A stretch of DNA of 64,000 nucleotides from Salinisphaera sp. G21_0 (GCF_017744115.1 NZ_JAGHQW010000001.1:124001-188000); one strand, 5' to 3'. Shown: positions 18,590-28,580, counted from the stretch's first letter. Numbers and translations: made by a program. The notes: a model not told the origin generated them from the letters alone.

Positions 18590-20269
18590 ATGAGCGAAAG
18601 CTTTGCAGAACTGTTTGAAGAGAGCCTGAAAGAAATCGAAATGAAGCCAGGCGCCATTGTCAGTGGTGTTGTGGTCGATATCGACAGTGACTGGGTAACT
18701 GTTCATGCTGGTCTGAAGTCTGAAGGTGTTATTCCCAAGGCTCAGTTCCAGGATGAGAACGGTGAACTGACCATCGCTATTGGTGATGAAGTCCAGGTAG
18801 CTCTGGACGCGGTGGAAGACGGTTTCGGTGAGACTCGTCTGTCCCGTGAAAAAGCCAAGCGTATGGAAGCCTGGAAGGAACTGGAAAAAGCCTTCGAAGC
18901 TGAAGACGTTGTTAAGGGTGTTATCAGTGGCAAGGTCAAGGGTGGCTTCACTGTTGACGTGGCCACTATCCGTGCGTTCCTGCCAGGCTCTCTGGTAGAC
19001 GTTCGTCCGGTTCGTGACACGGCGCACCTGGAAGGCAAAGAGCTTGAGTTCAAGGTTATCAAGCTGGACCAGAAGCGTAACAACGTGGTGGTTTCCCGTC
19101 GCAGCGTTCTGGAAGCTGAAAACAGTGCTGAGCGTGAGCAGCTGCTGGGCTCTCTGCAGGAAGGTCTGGAAGTTAAGGGTATCGTCAAGAACCTCACTGA
19201 CTACGGTGCCTTCGTTGATCTGGGCGGCGTCGACGGCCTGCTGCACATCACTGATATGGCCTGGAAGCGCATCAAGCATCCTAGCGAAATCGTTAACGTT
19301 GGTGACGAAATCAACGTTAAGGTCCTGAAGTTTGACCGTGACCGTAACCGTGTATCCCTGGGTCTCAAGCAGCTGGGTGAAGATCCATGGGTTGCTATCA
19401 CCAAGCGCTTCCCAGAAGGTGCCCGTGCTTCTGGCCGCGTAACCAACCTGACTGACTACGGCTGCTTCGTTGAGCTGGAAGAAGGTGTTGAAGGTCTGGT
19501 ACACGTTTCTGAAATGGACTGGACCAACAAGAACATTCACCCATCCAAGGTTGTTAACCTGGGTGACGAAGTTGAAGTTCAGGTTCTGGACATTGATGAA
19601 GAGCGTCGTCGTATTTCTCTGGGTATCAAGCAGTGCAAGACCAACCCATGGGAAGACTTCTCCGGCTCCTTCAACAAGGGCGACAAGCTGGCTGGCAAGA
19701 TCAAGTCTATCACTGACTTCGGTATCTTTATCGGTCTGGACGGTGGTATCGATGGTCTGGTTCACCTGTCTGATATCTCCTGGAACGAAACCGGTGAAGA
19801 AGCTGTTCGTCAGTACCGTAAGGGCGACGAAGTAGAAGCGGTTATCCTGGCGATTGATGCTGAGCGTGAGCGTATCTCCCTGGGTATCAAGCAGCTGTCC
19901 GAAGACCCGTTCAATGCCTACGCTGGCCTGAATGAAAAAGGTTCTGTTGTTAAGGGTATCGTTAAGGAAGTCACTGCCAAAGCGGCTGTTGTCGAGCTGG
20001 CGGAAGACGTTCTGGCTACTCTGAAAGCTTCTGAAATCAGTGTTGACCGCGTTGAAGACGCAACTAACGTCCTGAAAGAAGGTGAAGAAGTCGAAGCTCG
20101 TATCATCAGCATCGACCGCAAGAACCGCAACATCAGTCTGTCGATCAAAGCGAAAGATCAGGCCGATGAAAAAGCAGCGATGAAAGAGCTGCGTACCAAG
20201 CAGGACGAAGAAGCTGCCGGTCCGACCACCATTGGTGATCTGATCAAGGCTCAGATGGAAAACAAGTAA
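18590..20269 (+). CDS. rpsA: 30S ribosomal protein S1
   Basis: A 559-residue S1 with six S1 (OB-fold) RNA-binding repeats, the gammaproteobacterial form (E. coli 557). The repeats recur about every 86 residues: [98 protein letters not shown] and [18 protein letters not shown]. The N-terminal ribosome-binding helix is [16 protein letters not shown]. Codon use is strongly biased (GTT, CTG, CGT), as expected for a highly expressed gene. AGGAAAAATC precedes the ATG. A strong terminator follows. Confidence 0.98.
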   Translation: MSESFAELFEESLKEIEMKPGAIVSGVVVDIDSDWVTVHAGLKSEGVIPKAQFQDENGELTIAIGDEVQVALDAVEDGFGETRLSREKAKRMEAWKELEKAFEAEDVVKGVISGKVKGGFTVDVATIRAFLPGSLVDVRPVRDTAHLEGKELEFKVIKLDQKRNNVVVSRRSVLEAENSAEREQLLGSLQEGLEVKGIVKNLTDYGAFVDLGGVDGLLHITDMAWKRIKHPSEIVNVGDEINVKVLKFDRDRNRVSLGLKQLGEDPWVAITKRFPEGARASGRVTNLTDYGCFVELEEGVEGLVHVSEMDWTNKNIHPSKVVNLGDEVEVQVLDIDEERRRISLGIKQCKTNPWEDFSGSFNKGDKLAGKIKSITDFGIFIGLDGGIDGLVHLSDISWNETGEEAVRQYRKGDEVEAVILAIDAERERISLGIKQLSEDPFNAYAGLNEKGSVVKGIVKEVTAKAAVVELAEDVLATLKASEISVDRVEDATNVLKEGEEVEARIISIDRKNRNISLSIKAKDQADEKAAMKELRTKQDEEAAGPTTIGDLIKAQMENK

Positions 20270-20332
20270 TCCATCCTGTTCCTGATTGCTCAAGGGGTGC
20301 TTTTGTTTGAAAAGTTGCCGCTAAGAGCAAAG

Positions 20333-20367
20333 AAAACCGCGAGTGCTTTTGCCTCGCGGTTTTTTTT
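20333..20367 (+). terminator. Rho-independent terminator of rpsA
   Basis: An 11-bp stem AAAACCGCGAG/CTCGCGGTTTT with a 9-base loop runs into eight T residues, about 65 bp after the rpsA stop codon. Confidence 0.92.
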
Positions 20368-20609
20368 GATCAAAAGGTTGTGTGAGATTTAGCCAATGTA
20401 TTGCTTCGCTATCTGCCGGGAGCAGAGAGTGGCAGGTATTCTTATGAAATGTGCGGGCTAATCAAAGGGTTGCTTGATTTCTCGGTGTGGGTTAGCTAGT
20501 GTAGAAACAGTCTGGTTATTTAAGGCGCTTTTGAACAATAAGCGGTGTCTATCAAGGTCTGCAGGATCTTTTAGGCATTCCGGGAATGGCAGGGAAAGGA
20601 AAAACGAAG

Positions 20610-20909
20610 ATGACCCGGTCTGAACTGATTGAGCGGATTGCCGAGTTGCAACCGCAGCTCTCTATCAAGGATATTGAGTTAGCTGTAAAGGCTATCATTG
20701 AGCAAATGTCTGATTCGCTGGCCAATGGCGAGCGGGTTGAGATCAGGGGGTTTGGTAGCTTCTCCCTTCATTATCGTGCCCCCAGAGTCGGGCGTAACCC
20801 TAAAACCGGTGAAGCTGTGAGCCTTGATGGCAAATATGTTCCCCATTTCAAGCCGGGCAAAGAGCTGCGGGAAAGGGTGAATCGTGGCTTACAGGCAGAA
20901 ATGGATTGA
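20610..20909 (+). CDS. ihfB: Integration host factor subunit beta
   Basis: A 99-residue DNA-bending protein of the HU/IHF family that heterodimerises with IhfA. The start [18 protein letters not shown] and the arm region [20 protein letters not shown], then VGRNPKTGE and [16 protein letters not shown], match IhfB closely, including the proline that intercalates into DNA in the NPKTG segment. An in-frame ATG at 20586 would add eight basic residues. The ATG at 20610 is preferred because it has AAAGGA at proper spacing and fits the family start. The gene lies between rpsA and lapA as in Pseudomonas and E. coli. Confidence 0.95.
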   Translation: MTRSELIERIAELQPQLSIKDIELAVKAIIEQMSDSLANGERVEIRGFGSFSLHYRAPRVGRNPKTGEAVSLDGKYVPHFKPGKELRERVNRGLQAEMD

Positions 20910-20924
20910 TCGTGAAATAAGTTT

Positions 20925-21284
20925 ATGGCGGACTACGAGTTGCCTCTTGTCAAGAGCAGTTTTACGACAATAGTCGTTTGGGTCAAGCGTCTTCTGGTTT
21001 TGGCGTTGTTTGTTGTCCTACTGGTGTTTTTCGTCAACTTTACCCTCTCCAATACCGAGCAGATCAGCCTTGAAATGGGCGGGTTAATGATGCCGGCCGT
21101 AAGCAGTTCCACGCTGGTTATGGTGCCCTTTGTACTGGGTGGCTTTGCCGGTTTGCTGGTATCCCTTATGCTGGTTATCCGTTTGCGACTGGCTAATGCC
21201 AGCCTGAGAAGAAAGCTGGCGCGGCGTGACGCCGAACTCCAGAAGTTGAGATCCAGTGCCCTGAAAGGCTTTACGGATGCCTGA
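20925..21284 (+). CDS. lapA: Lipopolysaccharide assembly protein A domain protein (LapA/DUF1049)
   Basis: A 119-residue inner-membrane protein with two transmembrane segments (about residues 20-43 and 60-85) and a charged cytoplasmic helix (RLRLANASLRRKLARRDAELQKL). The family signature is VFFVNFTLSNTEQISLEM in the loop after the first helix. In E. coli LapA partners LapB in controlling LpxC degradation and thus LPS synthesis. It overlaps lapB by 8 bp, which suggests coupled translation. The N-terminus is about 15 residues longer than in E. coli. Confidence 0.88.
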   Translation: MADYELPLVKSSFTTIVVWVKRLLVLALFVVLLVFFVNFTLSNTEQISLEMGGLMMPAVSSSTLVMVPFVLGGFAGLLVSLMLVIRLRLANASLRRKLARRDAELQKLRSSALKGFTDA

Positions 21285-22449
21285 TATTGCGTTATTGGGC
21301 CTTATTCTAGCTGCAATCGTCATTGGTTATTTTCTGGGCTGGCGTGATCAGAAGAGAAGGCGGGTGAATAGCTCTGGCCAGTTGTCTAAGGACTATTTTG
21401 TCGGTCTGAATTATCTGATTAATGAGCAGACGGATGAAGCTATTGATGTCTTTATCAAAGCCCTGGATATCAATAATGACACCGTTGATACCTATCTGGC
21501 GCTGGGAAACCTGTTTAGCAAGCGCGGAGAAGTAGAAAAATCCATCCGAGTTCATCAGGATTTGCTGGCGCGCCCAAGCCTGACTTCCATCCAGTCTTTT
21601 CAAGTTCAGCTTGCACTTGCTCATAACTACTCTTCAGCTGGTCTGCTGGATCGTGCTGAATCCATTCTGATTGACCTCAGTCGTCAGAATCATGAGCTGA
21701 GAGACCAGGCTTTGCAGCAATTATTGCGTGTCTACGAACAGGAGCGGGAGTGGGTTAAGGCAGCAGAAGTAGCAGAAAGGTTGAGGCCGGGCCGGGGAGA
21801 GCACTTTGCTGTCATTCTGGCACATTATTACTGCGAGCAGAGCGAAATAGCCCTTAAGCAGAATGATCGGGTGAATGCGCGCCGTCTGATACGTCAGGCG
21901 TTTTCCCGGGATAAAAACAGTGTCAGGGCCAGTCTTTTACTGGGTCAAATGGAATTTGACGAAGGTGGCTACAAAGAGGCAATTAAAGTGTTGCAGAGAA
22001 TATCGGTTCAGGATATCAGCTTCATGCCCCTCTCGCTGCCATTATTGGAGAAATCTTTTGAGCATACTGGAAGTTTGCGAGGGTTTGGCGCTTACCTTGG
22101 TCGTTGCCTGAATGAGCGTCCCGGTACTGCGGTTATCATTGCAATGACTCATCTTTTGCTCAGGGAGTCAGGGGAGTCTCAGGCTGTTAACTTTCTAACA
22201 GCGCAACTTGAACGTCACCCTACACTGAGAGGCTTGAATGAGCTGATTGATCTTCGTCGTCAGTTTCAGGGTGACTTGTCGGACAATGTACTGGAATTGA
22301 TTCACCATCTTACGGACCGGATGCTTGAGTTTAAACCTGTTTTCTCCTGTGGTCGATGTGGCTTTTCCGGGAAAGAAATGCACTGGCAATGTCCTCGCTG
22401 TCATCATTGGGGAACAGTTAAACCGATTCAGGGTTTTGAGGGAGAGTAG
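21277..22449 (+). CDS. lapB: Lipopolysaccharide assembly protein B (YciM)
   Basis: A 390-residue protein with one N-terminal transmembrane helix (residues 3-20), then cytoplasmic TPR repeats (for example DYFVGLNYLINEQTDEAIDVF and TYLALGNLFSKRGEVEKSI). The C-terminal rubredoxin-like metal knuckle is CGRCGF with WQCPRCHHWG (about residues 357-380). LapB is the adaptor that directs LpxC to FtsH. Length and domain order equal E. coli LapB (389). In E. coli pyrF follows. Here an AT-rich gap and effector-like genes follow instead. Confidence 0.94.
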   Translation: MPDIALLGLILAAIVIGYFLGWRDQKRRRVNSSGQLSKDYFVGLNYLINEQTDEAIDVFIKALDINNDTVDTYLALGNLFSKRGEVEKSIRVHQDLLARPSLTSIQSFQVQLALAHNYSSAGLLDRAESILIDLSRQNHELRDQALQQLLRVYEQEREWVKAAEVAERLRPGRGEHFAVILAHYYCEQSEIALKQNDRVNARRLIRQAFSRDKNSVRASLLLGQMEFDEGGYKEAIKVLQRISVQDISFMPLSLPLLEKSFEHTGSLRGFGAYLGRCLNERPGTAVIIAMTHLLLRESGESQAVNFLTAQLERHPTLRGLNELIDLRRQFQGDLSDNVLELIHHLTDRMLEFKPVFSCGRCGFSGKEMHWQCPRCHHWGTVKPIQGFEGE

Positions 22450-22773
22450 TCTAAGTGATTTGATTGAAATAAAAGCGAAGATTGAAATTAAAGGTAAGAT
22501 TGAAAATAGAGCCGGGCTTTCTATTTGAATAAATTATATCAGGCTCGATTTAAACTGCTACTTTCTAATCTTGTGCTTCGAGTATATTTCAATAATTTTC
22601 CATACTTACAATAATGGCCAGATCGTTGATGACTTTGGATTCAGTTGTTCCATAGTCTTTATAATCTGGTTTTTTAGTGGTCTGATTTTGCCTCTTTGGA
22701 ATTGCTAATAATGACCTCTTACTTCTTGTGTTATTCCTAAGAATTATCTTTGGCAAAGGTAGCGAGAAATTAT
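22450..22773. other. AT-rich intergenic stretch before the protease gene
   Basis: 324 bp, visibly richer in A/T than lapB. It contains a TATAAT at about 22658 that could be a -10 for the downstream gene, but no well-spaced -35. No open frame looks coding. Confidence 0.3.
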
Positions 22774-23406
22774 ATGAATTTTTATGAGGCTTATTTTTCT
22801 TTCTCCCAAGGAGATATCCTGGGCAGTCGAGTAGAAGGAAACTCCAAGTCTGCTTACGGAGCTTGTCATGCTTTTTCACTTCACTGGCTTCGACTGATTT
22901 TAACAAGCGTCAGTCGTCAACTAGCGCCCGCACAGAGAATGGCAGAACTTAATAAGAACAAAGGTGGATCCAATCCTTTGTTACAATATACGTTGGATAT
23001 GCGCTATGAACCGGAGGAGCTGATGGTATTTGATCAAATGTTAATGCGGCTTCGTGGCTTGAAATACACAAAAAAAGTGCCGATAAGGTATACACCTTAT
23101 TGCTTTATTACCCTTTTTAATCAACTTTCATGGGAAGAAGGGGCTTATTTCTATGGATTCTGGTATAGGCAATATCCGGGTGCCCAACAAGTATATGGGC
23201 ATGCCATGGCATTTTACCGTACCAAAAGTACTGCTGGTCATAGCGGCTTTATTATCGTTTATGATTCCAATCTTGGTGAGTTTTATGTGTTGCCAAGTAA
23301 ATTTCTCTCTTTTTGGTTGGGACATGCGGCCTCCTATGGTTGCATTGAGCACCACATATTAAGGAGTGTTGAAATTGACGGTAAGGATAGCGTGGATGGT
23401 TATTGA
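22774..23406 (+). CDS. YopT/AvrPphB-type cysteine protease (peptidase C58), putative effector
   Basis: A 210-residue protein with the three conserved blocks of C58 proteases in order. The Cys block is GACHAFSLHWLR (Cys31). The His block is VYGHAMAFYR (His143). The Asp block is IVYDSNLGEFYVLP (Asp164), the equivalent of the FFDPNFGEF motif of YopT. YopT cleaves prenylated Rho GTPases and AvrPphB cleaves a plant kinase. Both are delivered by type III secretion (family knowledge). There is no Sec signal peptide. The ATG at 22774 is chosen over an in-frame TTG at 22750, although its Shine-Dalgarno is weak. It sits between lapB and tRNA-Asn next to another effector-like gene. The spacing of the blocks makes the family call fairly firm, but the substrate is unknown. 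Confidence 0.75.
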   Translation: MNFYEAYFSFSQGDILGSRVEGNSKSAYGACHAFSLHWLRLILTSVSRQLAPAQRMAELNKNKGGSNPLLQYTLDMRYEPEELMVFDQMLMRLRGLKYTKKVPIRYTPYCFITLFNQLSWEEGAYFYGFWYRQYPGAQQVYGHAMAFYRTKSTAGHSGFIIVYDSNLGEFYVLPSKFLSFWLGHAASYGCIEHHILRSVEIDGKDSVDGY

Positions 23407-23470
23407 CCTGCCTCTTTAATTACCAGCTCGATTGAACATCTCAGATTAACTGTTTGAGAGGGTTTGATGT

Positions 23471-24874
23471 ATGTCACCTGGCAAAGTCACTTCTACCAAT
23501 GTCATCGGAACTAATGAGCTTGTAACTACATTTTTAACTACAGCGGAGCCTGCCAAAAACAGAGTTAAGCAAGTTGAAGGTCGTAAACTCACCAGTGGGG
23601 ATGCAGGTGGTGCTATTTCCTGCTCATTGGCGGATTCTTTTACGAAACTCCTTAATGCAGGAGGTGAATCCGAGTCATTGGAAGTTGTTCAAAATACATC
23701 GCCAAAGCTAAAGCTAATTCATTCTGAATCCAGCGCGGCTTGCGGGCAAACATCCAAGGTTTCAGCTCTTGTGAAGAAGGATGATTCGTTACAGTCGAGC
23801 AGGGTTGTTACCGCTGAAAGATTCATAGAACTGATGCGTAACAATCAATTCGCAGCAGATATTCATTATATTGTTGATTCATCTCTTGATCTAAGAGGGC
23901 TTGAAAACGTTATTCTACCTGCCAGTCTTCACATCAAGGGGGATATCCGAATAGGGCCAAAGCATATTAATGTATTGCCTGAAAACCTGCTTGGATATGA
24001 TATTCAGACGGCAAAAAGGAATCAGGCGTTTATCCTGGCGAGTGGTCCCGGTTCAGACAGTACTGAATTTATAGTCGATGTGCCTGATGATACTGATATT
24101 GGTTATCTGTCTGATAACTTAATTGTGGATGGAATGTTTGTTGCCTCAAATTGTTCCAAGTGGCTTGGCTTTGGTAATAAGACGTTGATTATGGGGGATT
24201 GTAAAATATCCGATTGTAAAAACTTTGAGTCGCCTGGAAAGCAGTTTGAAGTACGAAATGGTAGTTTATCAGTCAGGAGGTGTCCCGGGTTTAAGTTGCT
24301 GCCTGAGACCTTGTCGGTGCAATTTTCGGTTACTATGAATAAAACGGGCCTGGTCCATATCCCGGAAAATATGAAGTTTAACGGCTCTCTGAATCTGATT
24401 GACTGTGATGATTTCAAATCTATTGGTTCTGGTGTTTCTGTGGGTAGTGTGATTATTGAAAACTGTAAAAGTTTTACGCAATGGCCCATAGATATGACGG
24501 TGCAGAAATCTATTTACCTGACCGGCCTTCCAGGCGTGATGGTTTTCCCTGAAGTGCTCAAGCTGGATAGGGATTTCAAACTGTCAGAAATTAGTGTGAA
24601 ACTGCCCCATGACCTGAGTGTCGGAAGAGATTTGATGATGACTGCAACTGAGATTATAAATCTGGATGATGATATCAAGGTGAAAGTTAAATCACATATC
24701 GATTTAGAAAATACTTACATGAAACAGGTTCCATCCTGGTTGAATAATTGCTTTGAACCAGATCCGAAACTGCTAATGCCGCATCAAGTGTATTTGCAGG
24801 GTACCGGGTTGACCAGGGCAGGGAGCAAACTGGAGGACTCTAATGAGATAAATTTCCATTTTGATAAGACATGA
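23471..24874 (+). CDS. LRR-like repeat protein, putative effector
   Basis: A 467-residue protein. Residues 1-120 are Ser/Thr-rich and look disordered. From about 140 to 440 there are irregular repeats of 20-24 residues that alternate a short strand with an LP or IP element: LHIKGDIRIGPKHINVLPENL, SLSVRRCPGFKLLPETL, GLVHIPENMKFNGSLNLIDC, VIIENCKSFTQWPIDM. This resembles bacterial leucine-rich repeats of the IpaH/SspH type. I see no NEL ubiquitin-ligase domain and no catalytic cysteine motif. The ATG has GAGAGGG nine bases upstream. It lies 64 bp after the C58 protease gene on the same strand, so the two may be cotranscribed. Confidence 0.6.
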   Translation: MSPGKVTSTNVIGTNELVTTFLTTAEPAKNRVKQVEGRKLTSGDAGGAISCSLADSFTKLLNAGGESESLEVVQNTSPKLKLIHSESSAACGQTSKVSALVKKDDSLQSSRVVTAERFIELMRNNQFAADIHYIVDSSLDLRGLENVILPASLHIKGDIRIGPKHINVLPENLLGYDIQTAKRNQAFILASGPGSDSTEFIVDVPDDTDIGYLSDNLIVDGMFVASNCSKWLGFGNKTLIMGDCKISDCKNFESPGKQFEVRNGSLSVRRCPGFKLLPETLSVQFSVTMNKTGLVHIPENMKFNGSLNLIDCDDFKSIGSGVSVGSVIIENCKSFTQWPIDMTVQKSIYLTGLPGVMVFPEVLKLDRDFKLSEISVKLPHDLSVGRDLMMTATEIINLDDDIKVKVKSHIDLENTYMKQVPSWLNNCFEPDPKLLMPHQVYLQGTGLTRAGSKLEDSNEINFHFDKT

Positions 24875-24907
24875 TAATCTGCGGGGATGATTTTTCATTG
24901 AAGTGCC

Positions 24908-24983
24908 TGGCTCCCCGAGCTGGACTCGAACCAGCGACCCAATGATTAACAGTCATTTGCTCTACCAACTGAGCTATCGGGGA
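24908..24983 (-). tRNA. tRNA-Asn (GTT)
   Basis: A 76-nt cloverleaf on the minus strand. The acceptor stem TCCCCGA pairs with TCGGGGA, the CCA end is encoded, the D-loop region is TAGCTCAGTTGGTAGAGC, the anticodon loop CTGTTAATC carries GTT, and the T-arm is GGTTCGAGTCC. Confidence 0.97.
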
Positions 24984-24999
24984 TCAAAAGGTAAGGTAA

Positions 25000-25027
25000 A
25001 TAATACCTTTCTTAATGAGTCTGTCAA
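25000..25027 (-). promoter_or_regulatory. Sigma-70 promoter of tRNA-Asn
   Basis: On the minus strand, TTGACA (25027-25022), a 16-bp spacer and TATTAT (25005-25000) lie 16 bp before the tRNA 5' end. The -35 matches consensus fully. Confidence 0.65.
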
Positions 25028-25030
25028 GTT

Positions 25031-25057
25031 GCTGAGTACCAGAAGCTGGTACTCAGC
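25031..25057 (-). terminator. Hairpin downstream of the aminotransferase gene
   Basis: A perfect 12-bp inverted repeat GCTGAGTACCAG/CTGGTACTCAGC with a 3-base loop, 12 bp after the minus-strand aminotransferase stop. No T-run follows, so termination is plausible but not certain. Confidence 0.5.
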
Positions 25058-25069
25058 GCATATCGTTTA

Positions 25070-26248
25070 TCAGGCCAGCGCTTCCTGAAGCCTGTCCAGA
25101 GCCTTTTCTAACGCCTCATCGCTGGTCGCAAACGATAGCCTCATGCAGCCATCAGAACCAAAGGCAGAGCCGGGAACCAGGGCAACGCCTTTTTCCAGGA
25201 AGAGAGCTGCCAGATCCGTATCTTTGGTATAGCCCAGCTTTTTCATTGCTTCACTGAAATCAGCAAAAGCGTAGAAAGTACCGTCACCCTCAATAGCGCT
25301 CACGCCCGGCAGCTGATTCAATCGCCCAACAACGTAGTCATGGCGCTTCTTAAACACCTTGACCATCTCTTTCACGCAATCCTGTGACCCATTCAGTGCC
25401 TCAACGGCAGCAGCCTGGGCGATAGAGCAGGGGTTGGAGGTGCTCTGGGACTGGATCTTCTTCATGTTTTTGATCAGCCACTCTGGCCCGCCCGCATAAC
25501 CAATCCGCCAGCCGGTCATGGAGTAAGCCTTGGAAACGCCGTTCAGAACAATCGTGCGGTCATAGAGTTCAGGGCAAACCATCAGGATGTTGCAGAAAGG
25601 CTCTTCAGTCCAGAGGATATGCTCATACATATCATCGGTGGCGATCATTACCTCCGGGTACTTTTTCAGCACATTGCTCAGTGCTTCGAGCTCTTTGCGG
25701 TTATAAGCGGTTCCCGTCGGGTTTGAGGGGCTGTTGAGTACCACCAGTCTGGTTTTGTCAGTGATGGCGGCTTCCAGTTGCTCGGGTGTGATTTTGAAGC
25801 GGTTTTCCAGACCGGCTTCGACGATAACCGGCACACCCTCGGCGATGACAACCATATCCGGGTAAGATACCCAGTAAGGGGCTGGAATAATGACCTCATC
25901 ACCTTTGTTCAGCAGTGCCAGGGCCAGGTTGAAGAAGCTCTGTTTGCCGCCGCAGGAAACCAGAATCTGGCTTTGCCCGTATTCAAAGCCATTATCCCGC
26001 TTGAACTTATCAATAATGGCCTGTTTCAGCTCGGTGGTTCCATCCACGGCAGTGTATTTTGTTTTCCCTTCAGCGATGGCTTTGACCGCTGCGGCCTTAA
26101 TATGCTCCGGAGTGTCGAAATCGGGCTCTCCGGCACCAAGGCCAATAATATCATGTCCGGCAGCTCTCAGTTCGGCAGCCTTGGCGGTGACTGCCAGAGT
26201 TGGAGATGGCTTGACCATTTGCACGCGTTGGGATGGATGACCAGTCAC
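25070..26248 (-). CDS. Aspartate aminotransferase (class I, subgroup Ib)
   Basis: A 392-residue PLP aminotransferase. Recognisable blocks are IIGLGAGEPDFDTPEHI, KYTAVDGTTELKQAI, LNSPSNPTGTAY, the PLP lysine in NGVSKAYSMTGWRIGYAGG, and the C-terminal substrate arginine in CMRLSFATS. Subgroup Ib enzymes transaminate aspartate with 2-oxoglutarate, and some also use prephenate. The gene is divergent from uvrB, exactly the arrangement found in Pseudomonas next to tRNA-Asn. The ATG lies behind GAGGAAAACTGTG. Confidence 0.9.
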   Translation of the reverse strand: MTGHPSQRVQMVKPSPTLAVTAKAAELRAAGHDIIGLGAGEPDFDTPEHIKAAAVKAIAEGKTKYTAVDGTTELKQAIIDKFKRDNGFEYGQSQILVSCGGKQSFFNLALALLNKGDEVIIPAPYWVSYPDMVVIAEGVPVIVEAGLENRFKITPEQLEAAITDKTRLVVLNSPSNPTGTAYNRKELEALSNVLKKYPEVMIATDDMYEHILWTEEPFCNILMVCPELYDRTIVLNGVSKAYSMTGWRIGYAGGPEWLIKNMKKIQSQSTSNPCSIAQAAAVEALNGSQDCVKEMVKVFKKRHDYVVGRLNQLPGVSAIEGDGTFYAFADFSEAMKKLGYTKDTDLAALFLEKGVALVPGSAFGSDGCMRLSFATSDEALEKALDRLQEALA

Positions 26249-26526
26249 AGTTTTCCTCGTTTATGGTTGTAACACTGAGAATTATAAAGCTGTTTGCCTT
26301 CCGCTATTGGCTGGAGAAGATCGCTTGAGTCTGTGTAAGCTCTCTGATGTTTGGTTAGACTTCCAATGGCGGAAACTATCTACCAATAGCTGTACTATAA
26401 CGGTGATGATTAGCAAGTATCCGTCATGCGACCAACAGAAGGCATCATACACAATACGATGTACCGTTGATATGCGTTTGTCGGTTACCGTTGGCAAATT
26501 TTTTCTGCTCCAGATGGAAGGGTAGC

Positions 26527-28539
26527 ATGAGTCGATCGTTTAAAGTTTCTTCCCGCTTCGGTCCCGCTGGTGATCAACCGGTTGCTATTGAACAGCTGGT
26601 CAAGGGCATTGATGCTGGCCTTGCCTGCCAAACATTACTGGGGGTAACAGGCTCCGGCAAGACCTTCACGGTGGCCAATGTGATCGAAAAAATACAGCGG
26701 CCGACGATCATCATGGCCCATAACAAGACACTGGCCGCACAACTCTACGGTGAGTTCAAGGAGTTCTTTCCAGACAATGCCGTGGAGTATTTTGTCTCCT
26801 ACTATGACTATTACCAGCCAGAAGCTTACGTACCCACGTCAGATACCTATATCGAGAAAGATGCATCGGTTAATGAACATATTGAACAAATGCGTCTCTC
26901 TGCCACCAAGGCCCTGATGGAAAGACAGGATGCGATTATTGTGGCAACGGTTTCGGCCATTTATGGCCTGGGTGATCCACAGTCTTATCTGAAAATGATG
27001 ATGCATCTGGACCGTGGTGACAGGGTGGATCAGCGAACCATTCTGCGGTGCCTGGCGGAATTGCAGTACACGCGCAACGATGCGGATTTTCGGCGGGCCA
27101 CTTACCGTGTTCGCGGTGATGTTATTGATATTTTTCCCGCTGAATCGGAAAAAGAGGCGGTCCGTTTGGAGCTGTTTGACGATGAACTGGAAGCCATCAG
27201 CGAGTTTGATCCGTTGACTGGCGAGGTTCTGAGAAAATTGCCCAGGGCGACCATTTATCCAAAAACTCACTATGTGACCCCCAGGCAGACCATTCTGGAT
27301 GCTGTGGAAGCCATTAAGGTAGAACTGGTGGATAGGCTCAATGTCTTGCGCGATAACAACAAGCTGGTGGAAGCTCAGCGACTTGAACAGCGTACGCAGT
27401 TTGATCTGGAAATGATGATTGAACTGGGTTACTGCACCGGCATTGAAAACTATTCCCGCTACCTCTCCGGCAATAAACCCGGCGAGCCACCGCCAACCCT
27501 GTTTGACTACATCCCGGATAATGCATTGCTGGTGATTGATGAATCCCATGTGACTGTGCCGCAGATCGGTGCCATGTATAAAGGGGATCGCTCTCGAAAA
27601 GAGACACTGGTGGAGTATGGTTTCCGCCTGCCTTCTGCCCTGGATAACCGTCCTATGAAATTTGAAGAGTGGGAAGGACGACGGCCGCAGACTATTTTTG
27701 TCTCTGCGACACCGGGGAAGTATGAGGAAGAGAACCAGGGGCAGGTGGTTGATCAGGTGGTCAGGCCTACCGGTCTGGTGGACCCGGAAATTGAGGTCCG
27801 ACCGGCCTCCTCTCAGGTGGATGATCTGCTGATGGAGATTAATAAAACCGTTGCCAAAGAGGAGCGGGTGCTGGTCACGGTGCTCACCAAGCGTATGGCC
27901 GAGGACTTAACCGAGTTTTTGCATGAGCAGGGTGTGCGGGTACGCTATCTGCACTCTGATATTGATACGGTGGAACGGGTAGAGATTATCCGTGACTTGC
28001 GTATTGGTGCCTTTGATGTGCTGGTGGGTATCAACTTGCTGCGGGAAGGCCTTGATATGCCCGAGGTCTCTCTGGTCGCTATTCTGGATGCCGATAAGGA
28101 AGGCTTTCTCCGTTCCGACCGTTCATTGATTCAGACCATTGGCCGTGCTGCCCGAAACATTAATGGCCGGGCGATTCTCTATGGTGATCGGATGACCGGC
28201 TCCATGGAGCGGGCAATCAGCGAGACCAAACGGCGTCGCAAAAAGCAGATGGCCTACAACAAGAAACACAATATTACGCCAAAAGGTGTGGTCAAATCCG
28301 TGGCTGATATTCTTGAAGGCGCTGTTGTGCCCGGACGGAAGAAAGGCAGTAAAGCCCAGAGGGCAGTGGCAGAGCCGGAAACTGAGTATCAGGTTCCCAT
28401 GACCCCGGACGTCATGGCCGCGACCATCAAGAAGCTGGAAGCGAAAATGATGGAGCACTCCCGTAACCTGGAGTTTGAACAGGCTGCTGCTGTCAGGGAT
28501 GAAATTGCCTTGCTCAGAGAGCAGGTTTTAAAGCACTGA
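26527..28539 (+). CDS. uvrB: UvrABC excision nuclease subunit B
   Basis: A 670-residue nucleotide-excision repair helicase (E. coli 673). The N-terminus is [14 protein letters not shown]. Walker A is [14 protein letters not shown]. The beta-hairpin is [12 protein letters not shown]. The DEAD-like box is [13 protein letters not shown]. Helicase motif V/VI is [14 protein letters not shown] plus [14 protein letters not shown]. The C-terminal UVR domain is [24 protein letters not shown]. The frame is open 60 bp further upstream, but the ATG at 26527 has GAAGGG five bases upstream and gives the family N-terminus. No canonical LexA box (CTGT-N8-ACAG) was seen upstream. Confidence 0.97.
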   Translation: MSRSFKVSSRFGPAGDQPVAIEQLVKGIDAGLACQTLLGVTGSGKTFTVANVIEKIQRPTIIMAHNKTLAAQLYGEFKEFFPDNAVEYFVSYYDYYQPEAYVPTSDTYIEKDASVNEHIEQMRLSATKALMERQDAIIVATVSAIYGLGDPQSYLKMMMHLDRGDRVDQRTILRCLAELQYTRNDADFRRATYRVRGDVIDIFPAESEKEAVRLELFDDELEAISEFDPLTGEVLRKLPRATIYPKTHYVTPRQTILDAVEAIKVELVDRLNVLRDNNKLVEAQRLEQRTQFDLEMMIELGYCTGIENYSRYLSGNKPGEPPPTLFDYIPDNALLVIDESHVTVPQIGAMYKGDRSRKETLVEYGFRLPSALDNRPMKFEEWEGRRPQTIFVSATPGKYEEENQGQVVDQVVRPTGLVDPEIEVRPASSQVDDLLMEINKTVAKEERVLVTVLTKRMAEDLTEFLHEQGVRVRYLHSDIDTVERVEIIRDLRIGAFDVLVGINLLREGLDMPEVSLVAILDADKEGFLRSDRSLIQTIGRAARNINGRAILYGDRMTGSMERAISETKRRRKKQMAYNKKHNITPKGVVKSVADILEGAVVPGRKKGSKAQRAVAEPETEYQVPMTPDVMAATIKKLEAKMMEHSRNLEFEQAAAVRDEIALLREQVLKH

Positions 28540-28580
28540 GATCAGGTATTTACCCTGTTAGAATTAAGCTGATTGAAGTG

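Noticed and set aside
18512-20293. Long open frame on the minus strand across the whole of rpsA
   Set aside because: It is a mirror of the strong codon bias of rpsA. No family likeness, no ribosome binding site, and rpsA itself is unmistakable.
26281-26526. LexA (SOS) box upstream of uvrB
   Set aside because: CTGTACTATAACGG near 26390 has only one half-site. No CTGT-N8-ACAG palindrome was found.
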